Shown: positions 1 to 9,281, counted from the stretch's first letter. The stretch: 64,000 nucleotides of DNA from Nocardioides sp. S5 (GCF_017310035.1 NZ_CP022296.1:2542001-2606000); one strand, 5' to 3'. The notes: generated by a model from the sequence alone, not told the origin. Numbers and translations: made by a program.

Positions 1-452
1 ACCTGTCGCGCCAAATCGTCGGCGAGGTCCGAGGCAGGGAGATCTGGGCGATGATCAAGGCGATGGAGTCCGGGACCGGCTCCATCTCCACCACCCACGC
101 CTCCGACGCGGTGGCAGCAGTCCGCAAGCTCGTCACCTGCGCGATGGAGGCCGGGCCCCACGTCACCCACGGCTTGGCGACCAGCAAGCTCGCCGCCACG
201 ATCGACCTGATCGTGCACCTCGACCTGCGCACGACGGCCTCCGACGGGGCCTCCCATCGGCATCGTCAGATCGCCGAGATCATCGCCATCGAACCGGGTG
301 AACGCGACACCGGCTACGCCACCACGCACGTCTTTACCCCCGACCGCAACGGTAGGGCCGCGCCAGCGGTGCTGCCCGACGCCTACCGGAGTCTTGCCGC
401 GGACGGCTTCGATCTCTCCGGCTTCCTCGCCCAGCAGGACGCACGCTCATGA
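1..452 (+). CDS. TadA/CpaF-type secretion ATPase, C-terminal part
   Basis: Cytoplasmic hexameric ATPase that powers assembly of Flp/Tad pili. Only the C-terminus is present; the reading frame is open from base 3 to the left edge, so the ATG at 51 is internal. The first residues show the Walker B-like GEVRG followed by EIWAMIKAMESG and GSISTTHASDA, which are characteristic of the VirB11/CpaF family. The stop overlaps the next start by four bases (ATGA), and tadB- and tadC-like genes follow directly, which supports the call. The nucleotide-binding loop is outside the window. Confidence 0.88.
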   Translation, partial: LSRQIVGEVRGREIWAMIKAMESGTGSISTTHASDAVAAVRKLVTCAMEAGPHVTHGLATSKLAATIDLIVHLDLRTTASDGASHRHRQIAEIIAIEPGERDTGYATTHVFTPDRNGRAAPAVLPDAYRSLAADGFDLSGFLAQQDARS

Positions 453-1306
453 TCGTCCTCGTCCCTGCACTTAGTGGCGCGCTGCTCGTGGCCGGGATCC
501 TTGGACTCGTCGCCGGGCTACGACGCGTGGAGATGCCCGCAACCAAGCCATCGAGGGCGCGCTGGGTACGGCTCGGTGGTGTGTCCCGGCGAACGCGGAT
601 CCTTCTGGCCGCGGGTGTGGTGTCCGGGCTGGTGGCATTCCTTATTACCGGGTGGGCCCTCGCCCTCGTCACCCTCCCGGTCGCTGTCCTCGGTCTGCCG
701 ACCCTGCTCTCCTCGCCGCCCGCATCTGCTCGCATCCGCCGGCTGGAGGCGATGGAGGAATGGACCCGCGCCTTGTCCGGCGTACTGACGGTCGGCGTCG
801 GTCTCGAGCAGGCCCTCGTGGCCACGTTGCGCTCGACCCCGGACGCGATCGCACCGGAGGTCACTCGCCTGGTGGCTCGGCTCCGCGCTCGCTGGGTCAC
901 CGAGGACGCAATCCGTGCCTTCGCCGACGAGCTCAACGACGCCACCGGCGACCTCGTAGCAGCGAATCTGATCCTCGGTGCTCGCAGACGCGGCGCAGGG
1001 CTGGGAGCCGTGCTGGAAGGACTGGCCGAGTCGGTCGCAGCCGACGTACGCGCGCGCCGCCAGGTCGAGGCCGACCGAGCCAAGCCCCGCTCGACGGCAC
1101 GGTGGGTCACCATCATCAGCGTCGGGGTCCTCGTGATCCTCGCGGTTTCGGGGACCTACGTCGAGCCGTACCGCAGCCCGTTCGGTCAGATCATCCTCGC
1201 GGTCCTGCTCTCGGCCTACGTCGCCACACTCGTGTGGATGCGGCAGATGGCGATCGGTCGCCCACTTCCCCGCTTCCTCGACCACCAGCCGGGAGCGAAC
1301 CGATGA
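449..1306 (+). CDS. TadB-like inner-membrane pilus assembly protein
   Basis: Type II secretion F-domain protein of 285 residues, the platform on which the Tad ATPase acts. Two hydrophobic segments lie near the N-terminus (about 1-25 and 50-90) and two near the C-terminus (about 215-265). Between them is a soluble helical region with the GxGLEQAL and GxGLGAVLEGLA patterns of T2SSF domains. Start and stop overlap the neighbours by ATGA, giving a translationally coupled tadABC row. The assignment to TadB rather than TadC rests on order and length. Confidence 0.85.
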   Translation: MIVLVPALSGALLVAGILGLVAGLRRVEMPATKPSRARWVRLGGVSRRTRILLAAGVVSGLVAFLITGWALALVTLPVAVLGLPTLLSSPPASARIRRLEAMEEWTRALSGVLTVGVGLEQALVATLRSTPDAIAPEVTRLVARLRARWVTEDAIRAFADELNDATGDLVAANLILGARRRGAGLGAVLEGLAESVAADVRARRQVEADRAKPRSTARWVTIISVGVLVILAVSGTYVEPYRSPFGQIILAVLLSAYVATLVWMRQMAIGRPLPRFLDHQPGANR

Positions 1307-2205
1307 CGACCGGGCTGCAGCTCGCGCTGCTCGCCGGAGCCATGGTCGGGCTGGGGCTCGTCCTCCTGACGGCCCGACTGAAGCCGGCCGAACCCGACCT
1401 CGCCGACGCCCTCCGCCGCCTGACGCCGACCCGCGCGCCGCGGACAGAGACGTCAGGACCTGCGGCCGCAGGCAAGGAACGCATCGGGGTCTGGGCGATC
1501 CGCGCACTCCCTCCCGGCGTGTGGGTCCGCACACCCACACGGGAGTTGGCGCTACTGCGCCTCCCGCTCGCACGGTTCTACGGGGACAAGATCGTCTTCG
1601 CGTTCTTCGGATTGCTCATCCCACCCCTCCTCGCCGCCTTCCTCGAGTTCCTCGACCTCGGGCTCCCGCTGACGATCCCCGCCTTCGCGTCCCTGGGGCT
1701 GGCCGTGGTGATGTTCTTCCTGCCCAACTACAACGCCATCGATGAGGCGAAGAAGGCACGTCTCGAGTTCACCCGCGCCCTCGGTGCCTACATCGAGCTC
1801 GTCGCTCTGGAGCGCAACAACGGCTCGGGTGTACGCCAGGCCATGGAGGCAGCGGCCGAGATCGGGGACTCCTGGGTCTTCCAACGCCTCAACGAAGAGC
1901 TGACGCGCTCCCGATGGTCAGGGCTCCCACCCTGGGAGGCCCTGCACACCCTGGCCGACGAGCTCGGACTCCCCGAGCTGGACGACTTCGCCGACATCAT
2001 GCGCCTGTCTGGTGAGGAAGGCGCAAGCGTCTACGCCAACCTGCGTGCCCGCTCCGCAGCGATGCGCACCGCGATGCTCAACGACGAGCTCGCCCAGGCC
2101 AACGCAGTTGGCGAGCGGATGACCATCCCCGGCTCATTGCTGGGCGTCATCTTCATGGCGCTGCTCGTCGCCCCGTCGCTGCTCCGGATGTTCAGCAACA
2201 CCTAA
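1303..2205 (+). CDS. TadC-like inner-membrane pilus assembly protein
   Basis: Second T2SSF-type platform protein, 300 residues, starting at the ATG that overlaps the tadB stop. It has an N-terminal hydrophobic segment, a paired hydrophobic region around residues 95-140 and a C-terminal one ending in LRMFSNT. The soluble part contains ARLEFTRALGAYIELVALER and a GSGVRQAMEAAA stretch typical of TadC. The frame is open far upstream, but the coupled ATG at 1303 fits the operon. It should act with TadA and TadB in extruding the small pilin encoded just downstream. Confidence 0.85.
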   Translation: MTTGLQLALLAGAMVGLGLVLLTARLKPAEPDLADALRRLTPTRAPRTETSGPAAAGKERIGVWAIRALPPGVWVRTPTRELALLRLPLARFYGDKIVFAFFGLLIPPLLAAFLEFLDLGLPLTIPAFASLGLAVVMFFLPNYNAIDEAKKARLEFTRALGAYIELVALERNNGSGVRQAMEAAAEIGDSWVFQRLNEELTRSRWSGLPPWEALHTLADELGLPELDDFADIMRLSGEEGASVYANLRARSAAMRTAMLNDELAQANAVGERMTIPGSLLGVIFMALLVAPSLLRMFSNT

Positions 2206-2237
2206 ATCAGAACGACTAGAAGGAAGGGAACAAAGCG

Positions 2238-2423
2238 ATGCTCCAGATCTGCACAGCATTGGTCAGACTCAAGGTCGAGCTGACTGCCCGGGCAGGCCCC
2301 GACGAGCGTGGCTCGGTCACCACCGAGCACGTCTTGTGGGCCGTGGCCGTCATCGGGATCGTGGCCATCGTCGTCGCGGCGGTGAGGACCTATGTCACGA
2401 CGCAGGCCGGCAACATCCAGTAG
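2238..2423 (+). CDS. Flp-type minor pilin or pilin-like small membrane protein
   Basis: Protein of 61 residues with a purine-rich ribosome site (GAAGG) just upstream. It has a basic/polar N-terminal part, then GSVTTEHVLWAVAVIGIVAI: a glutamate followed by one long hydrophobic helix. This is the layout of Flp pilins, where prepilin peptidase cuts before the hydrophobic stretch. The position between tadC and tadE-like genes supports a structural pilin. The cleavage site is not obvious, so it could be a minor subunit. Confidence 0.72.
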   Translation: MLQICTALVRLKVELTARAGPDERGSVTTEHVLWAVAVIGIVAIVVAAVRTYVTTQAGNIQ

Positions 2424-2796
2424 GCGCAGCGACCGCGGCTCGGCCACCATCGAGCTGGTCATCCTGCTGCCCGCACTGTTCGCGGTCATGTTCATCGGAG
2501 TTCAGGCCGCGCTCTACCACCACGCGCGCGAGGTGGCCATCGCCGCCGCCCAGGAGGGGGCTCGCACAGCCGCAGGCGAAGGCGGCAGCGAAGCCGCCGG
2601 CACCACGGCCGCCACGTCATTCGTCGCCGATGCCGGCGGTGACGACGTCCTGGCCGGCGCCACCGTCACGGCGAGCCGCTCCGCCGCCACCGCGGTCGTC
2701 ATCGTGACCGGACGCAGCCTTAGCGTCGTGCCCGGGTGGAACCCCGTCGTGCGACAACGCGCCAGCATGCCCGTGGAGAGAGTGACTGCGCCATGA
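2392..2796 (+). CDS. TadE-like pseudopilin
   Basis: Protein of 134 residues whose N-terminus carries RGSATIELVILLPALFAVMF, the signature of TadE-like proteins: a glutamate at the edge of a single transmembrane helix. The rest is small, alanine-rich and predicted outside the membrane. The start overlaps the pilin gene by about 30 bases and the stop overlaps the next start by ATGA. Proteins of this family are minor pseudopilins needed for Flp pilus assembly. Confidence 0.8.
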   Translation: MSRRRPATSSRRSDRGSATIELVILLPALFAVMFIGVQAALYHHAREVAIAAAQEGARTAAGEGGSEAAGTTAATSFVADAGGDDVLAGATVTASRSAATAVVIVTGRSLSVVPGWNPVVRQRASMPVERVTAP

Positions 2797-3245
2797 GATC
2801 GCTGATCGGCCCGCGAGTCAGCAGGGACGGCAGCGAGCGTGGATCCGCATCGGTCGAGGCAGCGATTGCCCTGCCCGCCTTCGCGCTGTTTGTGGGCCTG
2901 ATCATCTTCGGTGGCCGTACGACGGTTGCCCACCAGGCGGTCGAGTCGGCGGCTGTCGACGCCGCCCGATCCGCGTCGCTGGCACGAACCCGGTCCACCG
3001 CCGAGACCGCCGCCACCGCAGCCGCCACGAGCAGCCTGGCGAATCAGGACGTGGCCTGTGTGAAGGTCACCGTCCACGTCGACACCGACGCCTTCACCGC
3101 AGCAGTAGGCCAGAACGCTGCCGTGCACGTCACCGTCGGCTGCCTGCTGGACCTCGAGGATCTCGCTGTGCCGGGAGTACCAGGCAGGCGCAGTGTCCAG
3201 GCCAGGGCGAGCAGCTCGCTCGACACGTGGCGGGAGCGCTCATGA
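2793..3245 (+). CDS. TadE/TadF-like pseudopilin
   Basis: Protein of 150 residues from the coupled ATG at 2793, in a frame that is open somewhat further upstream. It repeats the architecture of the preceding gene: RGSASVEAAIALPAFALFVG, then an extracytoplasmic domain with two cysteines (VACVKV and VGCLLDL) that may form a disulfide. It belongs to the same minor pilin set. Which of TadE or TadF it matches cannot be decided by eye. Confidence 0.78.
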   Translation: MRSLIGPRVSRDGSERGSASVEAAIALPAFALFVGLIIFGGRTTVAHQAVESAAVDAARSASLARTRSTAETAATAAATSSLANQDVACVKVTVHVDTDAFTAAVGQNAAVHVTVGCLLDLEDLAVPGVPGRRSVQARASSSLDTWRERS

Positions 3246-3658
3246 CCCGCGACGAACATGGCTCGATCACGCTGTGGATGGCCACCGCGAGCTTCGCGAT
3301 GATGATGGTCGTCGGGCTCGCCGTCGACCTCGGCGGGCAGGTCCACGCCCAACAGCGCGCCCACAATGTCGCCGGTCAGGCCGCGCGCGCCGGAGGCCAG
3401 GAGGTCCAGGCAGCACCGGCAGTCCAGGGACGCTACGTCGCCATCAACGTCGCGGCCGCGCGCACCGCAGCCCAGGACTATCTCTCCGCCGCGGGCGTGA
3501 ACGGGACCGTTTCCGTGACGGACGGCACCACCATCACCGTCAACGTCACCGACACCTATCGCCCCAAGTTCCTGAGCATCATCGGCCTCGGCGACTTGCC
3601 CGTCACGGGTGAGGCCTCGGCACGACTGATCCGCACCGTCGCAGGGAGCGAACAATGA
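3242..3658 (+). CDS. TadG-like (Flp pilus-assembly) membrane protein
   Basis: Protein of 138 residues beginning MTRDEHGSITLWMATASF, the short charged head and hydrophobic helix of the Tad/TadG-like family (TadE/TadG-like N-terminus). The remaining part is an exported alanine- and valine-rich domain without cysteines. It starts on an ATG inside the previous gene's end and overlaps the following LysM gene by ATGA. Much shorter than classical TadG, so it is the small actinobacterial form. Confidence 0.75.
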   Translation: MTRDEHGSITLWMATASFAMMMVVGLAVDLGGQVHAQQRAHNVAGQAARAGGQEVQAAPAVQGRYVAINVAAARTAAQDYLSAAGVNGTVSVTDGTTITVNVTDTYRPKFLSIIGLGDLPVTGEASARLIRTVAGSEQ

Positions 3659-6600
3659 CTCCGCCCACCCTCCGCCAGAGACTCCAGGGACTCGCTGCCA
3701 CGCTCGTCATCCTGTTCCTCGTGATCGGCATGCCGCTCCTGCTGATTGCGATCGGCGCCCACACGTGGGACACCGAGCTCAGTGAGCTGAACCTGCTGCT
3801 GTCCCGTCCGGACGACGGCACCCTCGCCCTCACCGTCATCGCAGTGTCCGCCTGGACGGCATGGATCGTGGTCGCAGTCTCCGTGGTCGTCGAAGCCGCC
3901 GCCTTCATACGCGGAGTGCCGACTCCGTCGCTTCCCGGGTTTCGCCTCCCGCAGCACGGTGCCAACCAACTCGTCGCTGTGGCCGCGCTGTTGTTCATCG
4001 CAAGTCCGACGGTTTCCCCGGCGGTCTCGCCTGCGCCCGTCCACGCGGCCTCCGCGGCGCCCGTCCCACACACGCCACAACTGGGTTCCCCCGAGACTGC
4101 GCCCGTCCTCGCCGAGTCAGCGCCCGCCCCGACCGGTGCCTCGGCAGCTCCAACGCCGGTGACCATCGACTACACCGTCAAACGGGGCGACAGCTTGTGG
4201 CGGATTGCCGAACGCATGCTCGGCGAGGGTGCGCGCTACACCGAGATCGTCGAGCTGAATCGCGAGGTGCTCCACGGGCGCCCCGACTTCATCGTCGCTG
4301 GCACTGTGCTCAAGGTCCCTCACGAAGCGGACTCCTCTGCCGCCGAACAGCCGGTCAAGGAGTACGAGGTGCAACCCGGTGACACGCTTTCCGAGATTGC
4401 TGAAACGCAACTTGGTGACCCGCTGCGCTACCCGGACTTGTTCGAGGCGTCGCGCGACACGATCCAGCACAACGGGGCACACCTGACGGACCCCGACCTG
4501 ATCAAGCCCGGCTGGACGATCACGATCCCCGACACTACGCATCGCGGCGGCAAGACCGGGACACCTCAAGGCCAAGTACCAGAAGTCGTCGTCCCACCGC
4601 AGGTGCAGCCCACCCCTGAGGTCGACCCGACCCGCGCAACTGTGCCGGAGCCCGACCCGACGCCTGCGGCGGAAGCGACGTCCCCAGCGGTCGACGAGAC
4701 CGCTACCCCCGGCTGGCTGCTGCCGGGCCTCACTGGCGCCGGTGCACTGCTCGCCGGTCTGGTCCTGCTCGCTTTGCGTGCCCACCGCAACACCCAGCTC
4801 CGCTATCGCCGCCCCGGCCAGACCATCGCCCCTCCCCCGCCAGAGCTGCGCGCCGTCGAAAAGACAGCGATGCACGCGGGAGCCCCCATGACAGGAACCA
4901 TCAAGCAACTCGACCAGGCATTGCGTGCGCTCGCCGCCGACACGGCGGCTGCAGGGCTCGCCATCCCACGCCTGGTGCGGGCGGTCCTCGACAGCGACAC
5001 GGTCACACTCCACCTGGCAGAGGACTCCGATCTCCCTGCTCCGTGGGCCGGCGCCGGTGAGGTCTGGTCGACACGGTTGGGCGCGGAAGGGCCGACGACT
5101 GACGTGTTCGCCCCGTACCCCCTGCTCGTCTCAATCGGCCAGGACGAAGCCGGCGGACTTCACCTCCTGAATCTGGAGTCGTTCGGTGTGGCAAGCCTGA
5201 GCGGCGGCACCGACGCTGCAACTTCCCTCGCACGCCACGTCGCTGCGGAACTGGCACTGAACCCGTGGTCGGTGCTCGTGAACGTCAACGTCATCGGCTT
5301 CGGGCAGGAGCTGGCCGAGCTCGACACCCTGCGCCTTCATCACCACGACAACGGGGACAAGGTCATCGCCTCGATCGCGGAGAACCTCGCCACCGCCCAG
5401 CAGTCGGGCTCCGGCGAGCCCGATCCGTTCTGGGCAGTGATCACCACCGGCGACGGTGCGAGCGAGCTCGCGATGCTGCTGACTGCCTCTGCGACCGCTC
5501 GGCTGGGCACTGCCCTCGTAACCGTCAACGCGCCCGTCCCTGGATCGCTCGTCATGGAGGTGGACAGCCGCGGACGCCTGCTCGCGCCCGCCCTCGGCCT
5601 GGACCTACAAGCCGCCGGTCTTACCGTCGCCGAAGCATCTGCGTGCGCAGCGATCGTCGATCTCACCCGCGATAGCGAAGCGATACGCATCCCCACGACC
5701 ACCTCGGCCGCGGACGGGTGGCGGGCACTGACAGATCACGCAGGAGCTGTTCGCTTCGACCTGGCAGGGGGCCGCGAGGTTCGGGGAGCCAGCGAAAGCT
5801 CGCTACTGCCACGACCGGTCGAGGAGTACCTCGACGCTGCCACCACGACGGCGGAGGACGTCGTCGCCCTCGCTCCGGTTGTTCCGGCACAGGTGCGCAG
5901 GCAGGTCGAGCAGTCCGACCCCACCCTGGATCAGGACGTTGCCGACTGGTTCGACACCGAAAGCGTCCGCCCCCGGCTAGCCCTTCTGGGCCCGGTCAGC
6001 GCTCGCGCGTACGGCGTGGTCGCCCCGGCGATCACCAAGCGCCGGCCCTACTTCGTCGAACTGTTGGCCTTCCTTGCCCTGCATCCGGAAGGCGTCACCG
6101 GTAGCGCGGTGGCCGATGCCTTCTCGATCGCGGGCTCGCGTGCAAGAACTGACCTCGGCTCGCTGCGTGCCTGGCTGGGACAAAGCCACCGAACCGGCCA
6201 CGAACACCTGCCGCCGGCAAACGACTCCCCGACCTTCCGAAAGACCGGGGTCAAGGCCTACCAGGTCCAAGACGTGTTGGTCGACCTCGACCTTTTCCGT
6301 CGGCTGCGTGTCCGAGGCGAAGCCCGCGGCGCTGAGGGCATTAACGACCTCGTAACCGCGTTGAGCCTGGTCGAGGGCGTGCCCTTCAGTCACTTGCGTG
6401 AACGAGGATGGAGCTGGCTGCTCGACGGTGAACGGCTTCACGAAACAATCGGCTGCGCGATCGTCGACACCGCACACGTCATCGTCATCGACGCCCTCGC
6501 GAAGGGCGACCTGGCAACGGCCCGGAGGGCCGCCGAGACTGCGTGCAAGGCGGCACCGTACGACGACATCTGCCGCCTAGACCTGGTGAAGGTGACCGCC

Positions 6601-6756
6601 GTCGAGGGGCACGTCAGGGCCGCTGACCGCATTCTCGTGGACGACGTCTTCAACCGAGCAGACGACCACCTGCCGCCAGTCGACCTGCCCGAGAGAACTC
6701 GAGATGTGGCTGCCAAGCAAGGCTGGAACGCCTCGCGGGCGTCTGGAAACAACTGA
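3655..6756 (+). CDS. Large membrane LysM protein with activator-like C-terminal domain
   Basis: Protein of 1033 residues ending the tad operon. Hydrophobic segments lie at about 12-37, 57-88 and 103-120. Two LysM modules (about 172-222 with VKRGDSLWRIAE, and 236-292 with VQPGDTLSEIAE) should bind cell wall. A Pro/Thr-rich linker and a fourth membrane helix (about 354-376) follow. The last ~230 residues resemble the winged-helix plus bacterial transcriptional activator (BTAD) region of SARP-type regulators. Thus wall-binding and regulator-like domains are joined by membrane helices. Similar LysM/BTAD proteins accompany actinobacterial tad loci. Whether the C-terminal part binds DNA is unknown. 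Confidence 0.72.
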   Translation: MTPPTLRQRLQGLAATLVILFLVIGMPLLLIAIGAHTWDTELSELNLLLSRPDDGTLALTVIAVSAWTAWIVVAVSVVVEAAAFIRGVPTPSLPGFRLPQHGANQLVAVAALLFIASPTVSPAVSPAPVHAASAAPVPHTPQLGSPETAPVLAESAPAPTGASAAPTPVTIDYTVKRGDSLWRIAERMLGEGARYTEIVELNREVLHGRPDFIVAGTVLKVPHEADSSAAEQPVKEYEVQPGDTLSEIAETQLGDPLRYPDLFEASRDTIQHNGAHLTDPDLIKPGWTITIPDTTHRGGKTGTPQGQVPEVVVPPQVQPTPEVDPTRATVPEPDPTPAAEATSPAVDETATPGWLLPGLTGAGALLAGLVLLALRAHRNTQLRYRRPGQTIAPPPPELRAVEKTAMHAGAPMTGTIKQLDQALRALAADTAAAGLAIPRLVRAVLDSDTVTLHLAEDSDLPAPWAGAGEVWSTRLGAEGPTTDVFAPYPLLVSIGQDEAGGLHLLNLESFGVASLSGGTDAATSLARHVAAELALNPWSVLVNVNVIGFGQELAELDTLRLHHHDNGDKVIASIAENLATAQQSGSGEPDPFWAVITTGDGASELAMLLTASATARLGTALVTVNAPVPGSLVMEVDSRGRLLAPALGLDLQAAGLTVAEASACAAIVDLTRDSEAIRIPTTTSAADGWRALTDHAGAVRFDLAGGREVRGASESSLLPRPVEEYLDAATTTAEDVVALAPVVPAQVRRQVEQSDPTLDQDVADWFDTESVRPRLALLGPVSARAYGVVAPAITKRRPYFVELLAFLALHPEGVTGSAVADAFSIAGSRARTDLGSLRAWLGQSHRTGHEHLPPANDSPTFRKTGVKAYQVQDVLVDLDLFRRLRVRGEARGAEGINDLVTALSLVEGVPFSHLRERGWSWLLDGERLHETIGCAIVDTAHVIVIDALAKGDLATARRAAETACKAAPYDDICRLDLVKVTAVEGHVRAADRILVDDVFNRADDHLPPVDLPERTRDVAAKQGWNASRASGNN

Positions 6757-6859
6757 ACGCCGGAGTGTCCAGTGGCACGGCCCTCGCACCTATCGGGAGA
6801 GGACGGCCGCCAGCCTGGGGATCAGGGACGGGCAATCGCGGCGGAATGACGCATGCGCG

Positions 6860-7141
6860 TCACCGCTCCCTAAAAGCTCCGCGCTCCCACCAGTCGATCG
6901 CCGGGTCCTCACGTATGTACCGTGCGGCCACCTCGACGTTGCCTAGGTTGCAGTACTTCCAGAGCTCTTTCGCCGCTCGGGAGTACTGGAACAGCACGCG
7001 GTCCATATCGAATGGGTCGAGATCACCGTCGCGGAATTGATCGATCGCGCCGGCCACGTGGGCGACGAGTTCGGCGAGCTCTGCCTCGTGGTAGGCGGCC
7101 ACTTGTTGGCGTGCTTGTTGACGCGCTGCCTTCTCGGACAC
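6860..7141 (-). CDS. Small hypothetical protein
   Basis: Protein of 93 residues, GTG start, soluble and strongly acidic/aromatic in its second half (ELWKYCNLGNVEVAARYIR, DWWERGAFRER). No domain recognised. It has good actinobacterial codon use and an intact frame, and it is divergent from the tad operon end with about 100 bases between stop codons. The N-terminal part is a likely amphipathic helix rich in Ala, Gln and Glu. Function unknown. Confidence 0.6.
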   Translation of the reverse strand: MSEKAARQQARQQVAAYHEAELAELVAHVAGAIDQFRDGDLDPFDMDRVLFQYSRAAKELWKYCNLGNVEVAARYIREDPAIDWWERGAFRER

Positions 7142-7253
7142 CTACTCAGGCTAGTGCGACTCTCCTTCGAGAGCCTTGCACTCATCGCGGCAGATGAGTG
7201 CGTTCGGCGTGCGAACGGGCGCAAACGTGGAGGTCTTGATCAACCGTTGGTGG

Positions 7254-7691
7254 TCACTCAGGAACGACTCGGACCGTCAGGGGCTGCCCACCATCAGGGA
7301 CAAACGTTGCTCGGCCCGCGATCGCATCGACGGGGATGGTGACCGTCCAGGAGACGAGACCTACGTCGTCGCCCTCGTTCTGCGCATCAACTGTGGCCAG
7401 TGGTCGTTCCTCGCCACCCTGCCGCAACCGCAACTCGATGTCCTCCCTCGGCCGCTCGTGGAGCGGGGCACTGCATCCGACGTCACGATCACCACCGTCA
7501 TCGCATCCCTTCACGTAACCGGCAGACGTCAAGGTCACAACCTCGCCGGGGACGACGCTGAGTTGAGTGCGGCCGTCGTCGAACTGGAGAACGCCTGTGG
7601 CACAGTCCGCCGACGCAGAATCGACCGGCAGCGGCACCAACACGACGACGGCGACCAGCGTGACGGCGGCACGAGCGAGTACGGGTCGCAT
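7254..7691 (-). CDS. Secreted hypothetical protein
   Basis: Protein of 145 residues with a clear Sec signal peptide (MRPVLARAAVTLVAVVVLV then a small-residue cleavage region ending SASA). The mature part has three cysteines (DCATG, KGCDD, VGCSA) and a beta-rich C-terminal half. The start is preceded by the strong ribosome site GGAGGTGACGG. No family recognised. It may form a small immunoglobulin-like or cupredoxin-like fold, but this is only a guess from the strand pattern. Minus-strand neighbour of the AAA+ gene, not overlapping it. Confidence 0.6.
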   Translation of the reverse strand: MRPVLARAAVTLVAVVVLVPLPVDSASADCATGVLQFDDGRTQLSVVPGEVVTLTSAGYVKGCDDGGDRDVGCSAPLHERPREDIELRLRQGGEERPLATVDAQNEGDDVGLVSWTVTIPVDAIAGRATFVPDGGQPLTVRVVPE

Positions 7692-7838
7692 CCGTCACCT
7701 CCAACGGTCGGACGGGGGTTCAGCCGACATGATTCCACGATTCACTGCTGGGTCTCGGTCATCCGCTCATCGCCAGATGCGTGCACCCATCGCGGCAGTG
7801 CGCACGGTGCCGCATTACGGATCTGGTTTCTTGTTGTG

Positions 7839-9281
7839 TCATTCCGTTTGCGGCTCTGCACCAGGTTGCGGCCTGCGTGGATCGCCGGCCGAACCGAGCA
7901 GGGCACGTGTCAGGGCAGCAGAGTCGGACTGCAGCTCGGCGGTGGCGGCTGCGAGGTCATCATCGCAGGGCTCGCGGCCCGCCATGGCGGCGATCAGCAC
8001 CGCTCGTCGGACGAGTTCCTTGGCGTATGACGCCGTGGTGCCGATGGAGTCGCGCGCCGCTTGGGCCACCGCAGGGCGGGTGAACTCAGCGTGTGCACCG
8101 TATAAGTCGATCAGCGCTCGTCGTGCCGCCTCGTGCGGAAGCGGTATCTCCACGGCCAAGTCGACGCGTCCCGGTCGCTGGGCGAGCGCCTTCTCCAGCG
8201 CCTCGGCGCGGTTGGTGGTGAGAAGGAAGACCACGTCCGCGTCCGGGTCGAGTCCGTCCATCGCGTCCAAGAGTGTGAAGAGCAAAGGGGAGGCGCCTCC
8301 GCCGAAGTGGTGATCGCGATCCTCAGCGATCAGGTCGCAGTCCTCGATCACCACGATTGCAGGTTGGTGCGCACGGGCGACCTGAGCAGCTGCACTTACG
8401 TGCACCATCTCCGCGCCGCTGAGGAGCACCACCGTGGCCTGAGGAGTTGCACCGATGAGATGGCGCACGGTGTGCGTCTTGCCTGTGCCCGGTGGTCCGT
8501 AGAGCAGGACGCCGCGTTTGAGGTGCTGACCCTTGTCGCGCAACTTATCGCGGTGCTCGGCGAGCCCGACAACGTGGCCACGCACCTGCTCCAGCGTGCC
8601 TTCCGGCAAGACAACGTGGTCAGCCGGGAGGTCCTGGCGGCGATGGAAGACAAGGCCGGACATCGAGCGCTCGTAGGGGTTGCCGCTGAAACTGATCACT
8701 TGACGCCACAGGACGCTGTGTCGCATGGCCTCGTCACGGACTTCGGCGAGCAGCGCCGCGGCATCCTCCGTCGTCGTCGCAAGCACCTCAAGCCGCGATT
8801 GTGAGCCGTACTGGGGGTTGCCGACCCGTTGAAGGACGGCGAGCGGCGACCCGTTGTGGTGGAAGAGATGGAGACCGAACGCAACGGTGGCTCGCTCGGT
8901 GTCGGGACCCGTAGGCACGTTGAGACGATCAACTTGGCCTCTGGTGAAGCGTCCCCATTCCGCCTGTGACATCAGGTCGCCCAGCGAGCTGTGATGACGC
9001 TGGTCGCCACCGCCCACCCCGAGCAGCTGGGACGCTGGGTCACGAGCAGCGATGATTTCGAGGGCGATGTCGGTGTCGGCCCACCGGTGGACGGAGATGG
9101 GCTCCACCACGACCGGGACCTCGTCAGCCCTAACGCCGAGATGCGCGTCCAACACCGGCATGAGGTCCTCGCCACGCCGCTTGCTTGTCGGCCCGTCCTG
9201 AACGAGCTGCATCACAAGCCGCTTCAACGCCTCGCGCAGGTCGTCGTCGTACTGACCGTCTCGTTCTTCCCCCAAGGCCAT
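7839..9281 (-). CDS. AAA+ ATPase, unknown role
   Basis: Protein of 480 residues. The C-terminal half is a classical AAA+ module: Walker A GPPGTGKT (about 262-269), Walker B IVVIEDCD, a sensor/SRH region with TTNRAEALEKAL and RPGRVDLAVEIPLP. The N-terminal 230 residues match no family known to me and may bind substrate or partners. The module resembles the Cdc48/Vps4/FtsH-like class that remodels or unfolds proteins. It is transcribed away from the tad operon on the minus strand, with a disrupted gene upstream of it. Target unknown. Confidence 0.75.
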   Translation of the reverse strand: MALGEERDGQYDDDLREALKRLVMQLVQDGPTSKRRGEDLMPVLDAHLGVRADEVPVVVEPISVHRWADTDIALEIIAARDPASQLLGVGGGDQRHHSSLGDLMSQAEWGRFTRGQVDRLNVPTGPDTERATVAFGLHLFHHNGSPLAVLQRVGNPQYGSQSRLEVLATTTEDAAALLAEVRDEAMRHSVLWRQVISFSGNPYERSMSGLVFHRRQDLPADHVVLPEGTLEQVRGHVVGLAEHRDKLRDKGQHLKRGVLLYGPPGTGKTHTVRHLIGATPQATVVLLSGAEMVHVSAAAQVARAHQPAIVVIEDCDLIAEDRDHHFGGGASPLLFTLLDAMDGLDPDADVVFLLTTNRAEALEKALAQRPGRVDLAVEIPLPHEAARRALIDLYGAHAEFTRPAVAQAARDSIGTTASYAKELVRRAVLIAAMAGREPCDDDLAAATAELQSDSAALTRALLGSAGDPRRPQPGAEPQTE

